This document shows positions 8,338 to 16,264 of a stretch of DNA of 34,795 nucleotides, piece by piece. The notes beneath the pieces are model-generated. The model ran no database searches. It was not told the DNA's origin and saw only the letters and a program-made list of their open reading frames with translations. The stretch's first letter is position 1; every line of letters starts with the position of its first letter. Made by a program: the position numbers and the translations under genes. This DNA is from CAZVRZ01 sp964629965. GTDB lineage: Bacteria; Chloroflexota; Anaerolineae; Anaerolineales; UBA4823. The stretch covers positions 1 through 34,795 of the forward strand of contig CAZVRZ010000051.1 in the NCBI GenBank assembly GCA_964629965.1. Reading direction: 5' to 3'.

Positions 8338-9502
8338 GCATACCCATCTCCCGGTTGCCTCTGGCACGCACCCGGGCATGAAAGGAAAGAATAATGAAGA
8401 TCTGCATGGGGTTTTTGCATATCGTCTCAAAACAAAGGACAATGCATCAGCGGTGTTGGCAATTGTATCGGACGGCATTGGCGGTCACCGCGCCGGCGAG
8501 GTGGCATCTAAAATCGCAGTAGATACGATTCGCGATACCGTCGGCAGCAGCGATGGAGCGAATCCCCTGGTGACTTTATCGAAAGCAGTAGCCGATGCCA
8601 GCGCAGCCATCTTCCAACAAGCCCAACAGAATCCCGATCAAAAAGGTATGGGCGCCACTTGTGTTTGCGCCTGGGTTATTGGAAACCGCCTGTATACAGT
8701 ATCGATAGGTGATTCACGCCTATATTTGAGCCGCGATGGGCAGATACGGCGGTTGACAACAGATCACACCTGGGTGCAAGAGGCAGTCGAATATGGTGCG
8801 CTGACGCCTGAACAAGCCCGGGTGCATCCCAATCAACATGTGATCCGACGCTACCTGGGTGCGCCGAATCCTCCCGAGCCTGACTTCCGGCTGCGTTTGG
8901 ACCCTCGGGAAAATAATGAGCAAGCCCTGCTAAACCAGGGAACTCTTTTACAGGCAGGAGATATATTGCTGCTGTGTAGTGACGGGCTGACCGACCTGGT
9001 CAAAGACGAGGAAATCCAAAACATCTTGGGCTCCGTACCCAAAGAGGAAGCCGTAAAAAAGCTGATCAACCTGGCTAATGAGCGCGGCGGGCACGATAAT
9101 ATCACGGTGGTGATCCTGGAGACCCCCAGCCATCAACCGCCAAAAACAAAATCTCGTTCTGGATTAGCCCTGTTTGGGGCAACTTGCCTGGTCATGGTAG
9201 CGACGGCAATCATCTTGAGCCTGATAGCGGCTGGCGCCTACTTTGTGTATCCGCGCCTGGTGCATAAAAATACCCCGACGCAAACGTCAGCCATTCCTGT
9301 CGCTACCGCCACATTTTCAATTCAATTTCCGCAAGCCACCGCCACCCCGCAGCCAGCCACGGCGACTTCAGAATCCATTCCCGATATAAAGCCTGATCCC
9401 ACCCAGGCGCTCGATACGCTCACCCCCTGGCCGACAAATCCTCCAGAGACACCCATACAAGGCCGCCGCCAGGGCAGCCGCAATGCATCAAAATACGATT
9501 AG
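8324..9502 (+). CDS. Membrane-anchored PP2C-family serine/threonine phosphatase
   Basis: Removes phosphate from Ser/Thr residues using a dinuclear metal centre. The cytoplasmic N-terminal domain (about 1-270) carries intact PP2C motifs: NNED (D26), VSDGIGGH (D50, G51), SIGDSRLYL (about 127-135), LCSDGLTDL (D220) and HDNITVV (D258). A single TM helix follows (about 282-308), then an extracellular tail of about 85 residues rich in Thr, Pro and Ala. Many bacterial PP2C proteins are soluble; here the anchor places the enzyme next to the VWA/FHA protein. The ATG at 8324 lies inside the preceding gene and is preceded by GGAG. No Ser/Thr kinase gene is in the window, so the substrate is unknown. The stop is 8 nt from the corrected stop of the convergent gene at 9511. 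Confidence 0.92.
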   Translation: MIPSEHTHLPVASGTHPGMKGKNNEDLHGVFAYRLKTKDNASAVLAIVSDGIGGHRAGEVASKIAVDTIRDTVGSSDGANPLVTLSKAVADASAAIFQQAQQNPDQKGMGATCVCAWVIGNRLYTVSIGDSRLYLSRDGQIRRLTTDHTWVQEAVEYGALTPEQARVHPNQHVIRRYLGAPNPPEPDFRLRLDPRENNEQALLNQGTLLQAGDILLLCSDGLTDLVKDEEIQNILGSVPKEEAVKKLINLANERGGHDNITVVILETPSHQPPKTKSRSGLALFGATCLVMVATAIILSLIAAGAYFVYPRLVHKNTPTQTSAIPVATATFSIQFPQATATPQPATATSESIPDIKPDPTQALDTLTPWPTNPPETPIQGRRQGSRNASKYD

Positions 9503-9510
9503 CGATTTGC

Positions 9511-11905
9511 TTAGGGCAGCATGGCAAAATAAACTTCGTTTCCAAACGCCAGAAACACAGTGCGGTTGGGGGCAAGGGCGAACGCCGTAGCAGCCCCTGT
9601 AGAAAGTGNNNNNNNNNNGGCCTTGCAATGTCAGGCGCAGGCTAAAATGAAAAATCGCCTGGTTCTTGGGATCCAACAGATAGAGCGAAGGATCCGGCGG
9701 AGGCAAATAAACCACCTGATTAAACACTGATTCTGTAATTACCGACCCGCTTGTTCTCCCGGGGCGCGTATCGGTATAAGAGGAAGGATCATCGCAGCGC
9801 GTGATGCCATCCTCCATACCGCTGAACACACATACACTCTGCCTGCCATCCGAGTGCAGCAGGTACAAATCATTGTTATTCAGTGTCAAGTCGATCACAT
9901 CTTGCATGAAGGGGATATCTTCATCAAAAAACATATTGGGTGGCTGCGAGGTGTTCATGTTGCGGTAAATCCAAACAGCCTTTGCAAGCGTGTCCAGTAT
10001 ATACAAATCTCCTTCGTTCACGTCCAATGCCTTGGGCGTGCCAAAGTTGATCAATGGCGGGGCAGGTGGAACGCTCAGCGGTTTATCACCAGGAATGCAA
10101 TAGATCAACATGCCATTGGCGTCCATTCCCAGCAAGGTTGCTCCTTGGGAATTTCCGCTCGGCAAGGCAACGATATCGATCAACGGACCGACAATGTTTG
10201 GCCCCCGCAGTGGGCCGCAGGTAAACTGAGTATCCACTTCGTAACCACGCCCGGTCAAAATAGCTCGGGTAACTTCGCCACGCACACCATCCAGCAAGTA
10301 CAAATCTCCTCCAGAAATCGCCATGCGGATCACATTGATGTCTTCATCCAGCCCGCCAATGATGGCTGAGGTAAAATTCACACGTTCCACGCTGTCCAGG
10401 CGATCAAGCACCTGCACGGCCTGGATACGCAGCGCCTGCGATTCTGGAGTCACCCGATACGCTTCAGCCTGATCCAGATATTGCAAGACCTGGCTCCAGG
10501 CCGTGCGCATCTTGCCGGCATCGTTTTCAGAAACGGCCTGCAAGGCGGCGTTGTACGCCTGTTGGTACAAATCATTATGCCGGGTAGCCTGGCCACGCTC
10601 GACATACACAATCCCGCCGATAATGCTGATCACCAAAGGCACGGTCAGGGCAATAAATACCCACATTGCAGGTGGAATATGCAATACATTTTCATCCGGC
10701 AAAATGCGCCGCAGTACAGAAGCCACGGCAGCTACCAATTGCTGCAAGGCAGTTTTGAACGCTCGTCCGATGGTGCCCAGGGCAGCCGCCAGACCGCCAA
10801 TGACTCGCTTGATTCCGGCGCCCCCCGAAAAGGTCTTGGGGGGAGAGATTTTTTGTATCTTGGGATTCGTCTGCTTGGGAGAGGCCGGCGCCGGTTTCGA
10901 CTGCTGGGGGGCGCCTGCCCGAGGCGACACTGCCGGCGGCGGTACTTCTGGAGCAGCAGGAATTTGCCGGGCATCCGGCGCTTCTAAAACCTGCTCTACC
11001 GGCTGAGGTTCTACCTGACGGAGAGCATCGGCTAGCAGAACGTCGGTTGCCACTCCAGGGGGCATCTCTAGCGGCGCTAAGACTGGTACCTCTGGCTCGG
11101 CAGAGGTTTGTGGCAGGAGAACTTCTTGGGCAGGTGCAGGCGTTTCTTCCTGCATCACAATGGAAGGCTGGTCCTGCAAAGCGCTTGGGCGCGCCATATC
11201 CCGAAAAGCCGCCTTGAGACGCAGCAAACGCAGCTTCCCTGTTCCCGCTTGAGTCTGGACAAGGACAGCGCTTAGATCAGCAGCGGGAGTACCCAGCAAC
11301 CGGCGGCGCAGGTTTTCCATACCCTGGTAGGGAGGGCGCAGAGAAGCCTCATCCCAACCATCGGCCGGTTGATGCGAAAGCAGCATGTATTCATTGGGCT
11401 GCAATGCAACCTGGAAATAGCGCAGCCCCGTCATCTGGCTCACTCCCAGGCCGCGCCCCGAACCCTGTGGGTCAAACATATGCTGGGAGGCCTGCGCCCC
11501 CAAAATAAATGTGTGCGCCAGTCCACTGTGGGCCAGGTACAAGGTTTCTCGCCGCATCACCACCTGGGTGAGTGTGCCTATGGCCTGGCGGCCCGTATTT
11601 GAGCTGTTTAGATTGCGTTCTCGCAAGTACTTGTTTAGCGATTCTGCCAGGACGCGCATCGCGGCCGTGACGGAACCGTTTGTTTTGTAATAGGTTTGCG
11701 CCAGGCGAGCTAACAATTGATTGTACTGTTCTGGAATCAGGGGCGCGGTGCCTGTGATGGTCAAATATAAGATCAGGTAGTCGGAATTCCGACTGTGAAC
11801 CGCCCTGTGCGGTGGGGTAACGGCATACAAACCGGGCATCTCAGAACGCTCTTGCCCACTTTCTCGCAAGAGCGGCAGCAAATTCAAGTCAAGTGGTACG
11901 CTCAT
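9511..11905 (-). CDS. PP2C-like pseudophosphatase / TM / beta-propeller-like membrane protein (spans assembly gap)
   Basis: The N-terminal region (about 1-235) has the layout of a PP2C domain but not its metal ligands. Where active enzymes have GDSR, this reads HSGLAHTFIL (126-135). Where they have SDG, it reads LLSHQPADGW (175-184). Where they have DNxT, it reads DLSAVLVQT. A Pro/Ala-rich linker (about 250-355), an amphipathic segment, one TM helix (about 412-435) and a propeller-like C-terminal region with repeated LYLLD/LYILD strands follow. The N run at 9609-9618 breaks the frame. Left of the gap, the frame ending in AFALAPNRTVFLAFGNEVYF and a TAA at 9511-9513 continues the propeller pattern, whereas the naive frame (stop at 9488) is Cys/Arg-rich nonsense. 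I therefore place the stop at 9511. It has no ribosome-binding site but a TATAAT 7 nt upstream. It converges on the PP2C gene and probably belongs to the same signalling group. Confidence 0.75.
9609..9618. other. Assembly gap (10 N) inside a coding region
   Basis: Ten N bases interrupt the gene at 9511-11905. Joining the frame right of the gap to the best frame on the left requires a missing length divisible by 3, so the 10 N are a placeholder, not a measured length. Confidence 0.9.
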
Positions 11906-11912
11906 AGTATCG

Positions 11913-11918
11913 ATTATA
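11913..11918 (-). promoter_or_regulatory. -10 box (TATAAT) 7 nt from the start of the pseudophosphatase gene
   Basis: The minus strand reads CAG-TATAAT-CG and then, after 7 nt in total, the ATG at 11905. There is no ribosome-binding site, consistent with a leaderless transcript. A plus-strand TAAAAT at 11923-11928 (GGTAAAATCC) could serve the divergent gene at 11977. Confidence 0.55.
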
Positions 11919-11922
11919 CTGG

Positions 11923-11928
11923 TAAAAT
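11923..11928 (+). promoter_or_regulatory. Putative -10 box (TAAAAT) for the BioF2-like acetyltransferase
   Basis: GGTAAAATCC lies 48 nt upstream of the ATG at 11977 and has the same flanks as other -10 boxes in the window (G before, C after). It sits within the divergent promoter region shared with the gene at 9511-11905. No clear -35. Confidence 0.3.
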
Positions 11929-11976
11929 CCTGGTTGTGGTTAACTGCTCACCAAATCAACCCTTACTGGAGAATTT

Positions 11977-13005
11977 ATGCAGATCAATATCGTCCGTACT
12001 TTGTCCGAGTGGGATTCTTTTTCCAAAGAATGGAACTCGCTTGTAGAAAACAGTGCAAGTGACGTGCCATTTTTACGCCACGAATATTTAAGCACCTGGT
12101 GGCAGACTTCGGGCGGCGGCGAATGGGCGCAGGGCGATCTATATATTGCAACTGCCTGCCAGCCTGATGGGAGCCTAGTGGGGGCTGCGCCTTTATTCTT
12201 CACTCAAAACAGGGACGGAGAAGCAGCCATGATGCTGCTCGGGAGCATCGAAATATCGGACTACCTGGATGTCATTGCACATCAAGAACACCTGGAAGAC
12301 TTTGTCAATGCGCTGCTAGATCACCTGGCAGGCCCGCAGGCGCCCGATTGGGCGCTCCTGGATTGGTACAATCTGGTGGATAGTTCACCAACCTTGCCGG
12401 TGATCCAGGCGGCTGCCCAGGCGCGTGGCTGGACATGCACAATCGAGCCGCTCGAGCACTGTCCCTACATTCCCCTGCCCGGCGATTGGGAAAAATACCT
12501 GGGAGAGCAGGTGGATAAAAAGCAGCGTCACGAAATCCGCCGGAAAATTCGCCGCGCCGAAAGTAACCCTGAAGCAGTACGTTGGTATATTGTAGATCAA
12601 GAAACCGAAATAGATAGCGCCATCGAGGCCTTCTTGCAACTGATGGCCCACGATCCGGCTAAAGAGCGCTTCCTGACCGATGCAATGCGTGCTCAAATGC
12701 GCCTGTCGTTGAGGGCGGCCTTCCAGGCCGGCTGGCTGCAGTTATGTTTCCTGGAGATCGGCTCCGTCAAAGCAGCCGCATATCTCAACTTTGATTACAA
12801 TAATCGCCTGTGGATCTATAACTCGGGCCTGAATTTCAATCACCGCGAGCTGTCGCCAGGTTGGGTTCTGCTTGGATATTTACTTCAATGGGCCAACGAA
12901 AATGGGCGCGAGTCTTTCGATTTTATGCGAGGCGACGAAGAGTATAAATATCGCTTTGGCGCAGTGGACCGGCGCGTGATGCGCGTGCGCGTGCGCCGCA
13001 GCTAA
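11977..13005 (+). CDS. BioF2-like / CelD-type GNAT-fold acyltransferase (FemAB-like)
   Basis: A 342-residue soluble protein of the Acetyltransf_6 (BioF2-like) type, distant relatives of the FemAB and CelD/BcsL proteins. Supporting segments are SDVPFLRHEYLSTWW near the N-terminus, the basic segment KKQRHEIRRKIRRAE (about 178-192), and the C-terminal half with AAYLNFDYNNRLWIYNSGL and FDFMRGDEEYKYRFG, typical of the second GNAT-like subdomain in this superfamily. Such proteins transfer acyl or aminoacyl groups in envelope or polysaccharide metabolism; the substrate here cannot be told. The start has GGAG 8 nt upstream (CTGGAGAATTT). It is divergent from the pseudophosphatase gene and convergent with the radical SAM gene. 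Confidence 0.82.
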   Translation: MQINIVRTLSEWDSFSKEWNSLVENSASDVPFLRHEYLSTWWQTSGGGEWAQGDLYIATACQPDGSLVGAAPLFFTQNRDGEAAMMLLGSIEISDYLDVIAHQEHLEDFVNALLDHLAGPQAPDWALLDWYNLVDSSPTLPVIQAAAQARGWTCTIEPLEHCPYIPLPGDWEKYLGEQVDKKQRHEIRRKIRRAESNPEAVRWYIVDQETEIDSAIEAFLQLMAHDPAKERFLTDAMRAQMRLSLRAAFQAGWLQLCFLEIGSVKAAAYLNFDYNNRLWIYNSGLNFNHRELSPGWVLLGYLLQWANENGRESFDFMRGDEEYKYRFGAVDRRVMRVRVRRS

Positions 13006-13011
13006 GAGAAT

Positions 13012-14127
13012 TCAGAAGCGTACCCACCGCGGCAGCCCCCAACCACCGACATGGACACTGTCAGGGTGATCAGTCCAAACGCCGGCGATTTTCGCACCGC
13101 ACTGAGGGCAAGCACCCTGCGCCGTCAGGCGATAGGACTGGATCATATACCCATAGCGTTCGATCAGAACCGTGCGGCACTGCGGGCAAGTGGTGTGCTC
13201 GTACTCTTTCGTCCGCCCGGGAATGTTGCCGGCGTAGACATAATTCAACCCGGCCTCCTGGCCAATCTCCGCCGCCCGGATCAAGGTTGGCACCGAAGTC
13301 TGCGGTGGAGATTCCATCTTGTAATCTGGGTGAAAAGCCGTTACATGCCAGGGAATATCTGGCGACACCGAGCGGATGAAACGCGCTGCATCCATTAATT
13401 CCTCGTTCGAATCATTGAACCCCGGCACAACCAGGGTCACCACTTCGACCCACAAACCCAGTTCATGCGCCAGGCAAATCGTTTCCAGCACGTTTGCCAG
13501 CACGCCACCAAACTGGCGATACTGCTTATCCTGCATGGTTTTGAGATCAATCTTGTAGCCTGTTAGATAAGGTTGCAGGTAACGCAGCACTTCGGGCGTG
13601 GCATTACCATTCGATATATATACACACTTCAATCCAGCAGGCTGCGCCAGGCGAAAAATACTTACTGCCCACTCGGAGGTGATCAGCGGCTCGTTATAAG
13701 AAGAGGCAATGATCTTCACCCCAGCGCGCAGTGCGGTTTGCACTACCTGTTCCGGCGATACCCGGTACACATAATCAAGGGAAGCATCTGCTGCAGGATC
13801 GCGCATGGCCTGTGAAGTCAGCCAATTCTGGCAGTAATCGCAGTGAAAATCACATCCCAACATGCCAAAAGTGAGCGCTTCGCTGCCGGTGAGCAGGTGA
13901 TAAAAAGGCTTCTTTTCGATCGGATCTGCCTGCAAAGCTGCCACATACCCCCATGGAACGCGCAAAACGCCGGCGTCGTTATAACGCACCTGGCAGACAC
14001 CGCGCCGCCCCGGCCGGACAAGGCAGCGATGAGCACAGGCGAAACAACGCACTTCATCGCCTGGCAGCTTTTCGAATAATTCGCCTGCTGTTGTCATTTG
14101 ATCGAGCACGCCAGCCAGTTTACTCAT
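13012..14127 (-). CDS. amrS: AmmeMemoRadiSam-system radical SAM enzyme
   Basis: A radical SAM protein of the pyruvate-formate-lyase-activating-like group that often occurs with AMMECR1 and Memo proteins. The 371-residue product has an N-terminal cysteine cluster (CFACAHRCLVRPG, then GVCQVR), the radical SAM cluster motif C-x3-C-x2-C as CDFHCDYC, and a C-terminal zinc-ribbon-like pair CPQC...CPQC. Its length is usual for the family. The frame stays open upstream to 14424, but I chose the ATG at 14127 because the family's N-terminus begins there, the extension would overlap the divergent CpaF gene, and a TATAAT lies 9 nt upstream. No AMMECR1 or Memo gene is in the window. The reaction is not established. 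Confidence 0.9.
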   Translation of the reverse strand: MSKLAGVLDQMTTAGELFEKLPGDEVRCFACAHRCLVRPGRRGVCQVRYNDAGVLRVPWGYVAALQADPIEKKPFYHLLTGSEALTFGMLGCDFHCDYCQNWLTSQAMRDPAADASLDYVYRVSPEQVVQTALRAGVKIIASSYNEPLITSEWAVSIFRLAQPAGLKCVYISNGNATPEVLRYLQPYLTGYKIDLKTMQDKQYRQFGGVLANVLETICLAHELGLWVEVVTLVVPGFNDSNEELMDAARFIRSVSPDIPWHVTAFHPDYKMESPPQTSVPTLIRAAEIGQEAGLNYVYAGNIPGRTKEYEHTTCPQCRTVLIERYGYMIQSYRLTAQGACPQCGAKIAGVWTDHPDSVHVGGWGLPRWVRF

Positions 14128-14136
14128 TGTAAATAA

Positions 14137-14142
14137 ATTATA
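14137..14142 (-). promoter_or_regulatory. -10 box (TATAAT) for the radical SAM gene
   Basis: The minus strand reads CGG-TATAAT, 9 nt before the ATG at 14127, with no ribosome-binding site between. A weak TGTCAA -35 lies 16 nt further upstream (14159-14164). Confidence 0.55.
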
Positions 14143-14202
14143 CCGATAAAGCCTACCTTTGACACACACAATCTTGCAGAGCAATTGTAGGGTTTTTTCG
14201 CG

Positions 14203-14208
14203 TATAAT
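14203..14208 (+). promoter_or_regulatory. -10 box (TATAAT) for the CpaF-like gene
   Basis: GCG-TATAAT-GA on the plus strand, 109 nt upstream of the chosen ATG at 14318. The long leader contains an A-run and no obvious structure. The -35 is not recognisable. Confidence 0.45.
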
Positions 14209-14317
14209 GAGCATAGGTGTATGACTAAAAAAAAGTGTCTTGTTCAAATTATGATTGGCCGAAAGTTCTTTAGCGAAATGGATACGTAAACACGTTTTCC
14301 AAGTAAGGAAATTCCTT

Positions 14318-15628
14318 ATGAGCGACTCACAACCCTCCAATCCCGCGAAAAGCCCCGAGGCTGCCCTGGAGCGGCTGCGAAGCCATCTGACGGCGGCATT
14401 GTCCCGCGAGCTGGACACACGCACGCCATCACCCGAACAATATCGCCCGGTGGCTACCCAGCTTCTTCAGAAGATCTATGCCAATTCAAACATTAGCCTC
14501 CCCGCGGCAGTACAGGAAACGGTTATGAAGCAGGTATTGGATGATGTGGTGGGTTTTGGACCGATCCAACCCTTCCTGGAAGACCCCGAGGTCAACGAGA
14601 TCATGGTCAATGGCGCAAAGATCATTTTCATTGAGAAACACGGCGAATTGATCGAAACCGGCGCCACTTTTCAAAGCGATGAACACGTTCTGCGCGTGAT
14701 CAACCGGATGATTGCTCCGCTTGGTAAACGGATTGCCCAAGACACTCCCACCGTTGACGCTCACCTGCCCGGTGGATCACGCTTGAATGCAGTGATCCCC
14801 CCAGTGGCGTTGAATGGGCCATGCATTACGATTCGTAAATTCTTACCTAACCAAATGAAAATGGACGATCTCATCGGCCTGGGGTCGATTACACCGCATA
14901 TGGCCGAATTCCTGGAAGCCTGCGTAGCGGCTCGCCTGAACATCCTGGTTACAGGCCCCACCAGTTCTGGTAAAACCACCTTCTTGAATGTGCTTTCTAA
15001 TTTCATCCCTGAACACGAGCGGATCATCACTATAGAAGACGCAGTTGAGCTCAAGCTGCGCCAAAAGCACGTGATCAGCCTGGAAACCCGCCCGCCTGAT
15101 GTGGATGGCAGCGGCGCAGTGACCACGCGCGACCTGGTGTGCAACGTGCTGCGTATGCGCCCCGACCGGATCATTATCGGCGAGGTACGTTCATCCGAGG
15201 CATTGGATATGTTGCAAGCAATGAACACGGGACATCACGGCTCAATGACTACGCTGCATGCCAATTCGCCACGCGATGCCACCTCTCGCCTGGAAACCAT
15301 GGTAATGATGGCAGGTCTGGAGCTACCGCTGCTCGCTATCCGCCGACAGATTGCCGCGGCGATCAACCTGGTGGTACACCAATCGCGTTTGACAGACGGC
15401 ACGCGTAAAACCACGCAAATAACCGAAATATCTGGCATGGAAGGCGATGTGATCACCATGACAGATATCTTCAAATTCCAGCAGACAGGGATTGACAAAA
15501 ATGGCAAGATCATGGGCGACTTACAACCCACCGGTATCCGCCCACTGTTCGGCCCCAGGTTGGAAGTGGTAGGTTTTAAACTCAAAGCCGATATCTTTGG
15601 CGCCGGCACGCTGCGGTTTGGACAGTGA
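14318..15628 (+). CDS. CpaF/TadA-type secretion ATPase
   Basis: A hexameric type II/IV secretion ATPase of the CpaF (Tad pilus) branch. The 436-residue product has the N-terminal all-alpha region, the segment FGPIQPFLEDPEVNEIMVNG, Walker A GPTSSGKTT (about 213-221), Walker B IIIGEVRS (about 285-292) and the His box GHHGSMTTLHAN (about 305-316), so it should be an active ATPase. I chose the ATG at 14318 because TAAGGAA lies 7 nt upstream; a TTG 21 codons earlier is in frame but has no such site. No TadB/TadC, pilin or prepilin peptidase gene is nearby, so it is an orphan here. MobA-like translation starts at its stop codon. Confidence 0.92.
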   Translation: MSDSQPSNPAKSPEAALERLRSHLTAALSRELDTRTPSPEQYRPVATQLLQKIYANSNISLPAAVQETVMKQVLDDVVGFGPIQPFLEDPEVNEIMVNGAKIIFIEKHGELIETGATFQSDEHVLRVINRMIAPLGKRIAQDTPTVDAHLPGGSRLNAVIPPVALNGPCITIRKFLPNQMKMDDLIGLGSITPHMAEFLEACVAARLNILVTGPTSSGKTTFLNVLSNFIPEHERIITIEDAVELKLRQKHVISLETRPPDVDGSGAVTTRDLVCNVLRMRPDRIIIGEVRSSEALDMLQAMNTGHHGSMTTLHANSPRDATSRLETMVMMAGLELPLLAIRRQIAAAINLVVHQSRLTDGTRKTTQITEISGMEGDVITMTDIFKFQQTGIDKNGKIMGDLQPTGIRPLFGPRLEVVGFKLKADIFGAGTLRFGQ

Positions 15629-16260
15629 AGATGCTTAAATTGACAATCGTGATTCAAGCCGGGGGAACCTCGCAGCGCATGGGTTATGAGAAGGGTTTGG
15701 CTTCCTTTTTAGGAGCTCCGTTGATCACCCGGGTTGTGCAGCGCGTCCAACCGATTGCCGATGAATTGTTGATCACGACCAACCGGCCCAACCATTATGG
15801 CTTTCTAGATTTACCATTGATTCCCGATCTCATACCTGGAAAGGGAGCGTTGGGAGGACTGTACACTGCGCTCTCGGCGGCCGCACATCCTTTGGTCGCG
15901 ATCGTAGCTTGCGACATGCCTTTTATCAGCGCCGCACTCATCTCAGCCGAGCGTGCCTGGCTGGAACAGGCCCCATTCGACGTGGCCATTCCGCGCACGC
16001 CAGCAGGCAATGAGCCTTTTCACGCGGTTTATCGCCGGGAAACCTGTTTGCCTCTGATCCGGGCTGCCCTCGAACAGGAGGCCCAGCGGGTAGACGCCTG
16101 GTTTCGCCAGGCCCGGCTGCGTTTCATCGAGCCGTCCGAAACCAGGCGCTTTGACCCGAAAGGCCTGGCTTTCACCAATATCAATACACCCGAAGAGCTA
16201 AGCCAGGTGGAGGCGCTTGCCAAAGCCCTGGAAACGCTGCCGCACACCGCAGGGAAATAA
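15625..16260 (+). CDS. mobA: MobA-like molybdenum cofactor guanylyltransferase / NTP transferase
   Basis: A nucleotidyltransferase of the MobA-like NTP transferase 3 family. The 211-residue product has the GTP-binding loop QAGGTSQRMGYEKGL (about 11-25), PGKGALGGLYTAL and the metal-binding ACDMPF (about 94-99). MobA attaches GMP to molybdopterin; relatives act on other cofactors, so the substrate is an inference. The GTG at 15625 overlaps the cpaF stop (GTGA); an ATG two codons later (15631) is the alternative. It is convergent with the DUF2807 gene, with only 4 nt between stops. No other molybdenum cofactor genes lie in the window. Confidence 0.85.
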   Translation: MKMLKLTIVIQAGGTSQRMGYEKGLASFLGAPLITRVVQRVQPIADELLITTNRPNHYGFLDLPLIPDLIPGKGALGGLYTALSAAAHPLVAIVACDMPFISAALISAERAWLEQAPFDVAIPRTPAGNEPFHAVYRRETCLPLIRAALEQEAQRVDAWFRQARLRFIEPSETRRFDPKGLAFTNINTPEELSQVEALAKALETLPHTAGK

Positions 16261-16264
16261 CCTT

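Noticed and set aside
9488..9608. Cys/Arg-rich C-terminus of the pseudophosphatase protein ending at 9488
   Set aside because: It results from reading through the 10-N placeholder in the wrong frame; another frame gives a family-like end at 9511.
14128..14424. 99-codon N-terminal extension of the radical SAM gene
   Set aside because: Composition is unlike the family, it overlaps the divergent CpaF gene, and a TATAAT lies 9 nt before the better ATG at 14127.
14761..15228. Long open frame antisense to cpaF (also 2054-2500, 10481-11006 and 26680-27216 on strands opposite real genes)
   Set aside because: These lie fully inside well-supported genes, have no ribosome-binding site or recognisable motifs, and reflect third-position composition.
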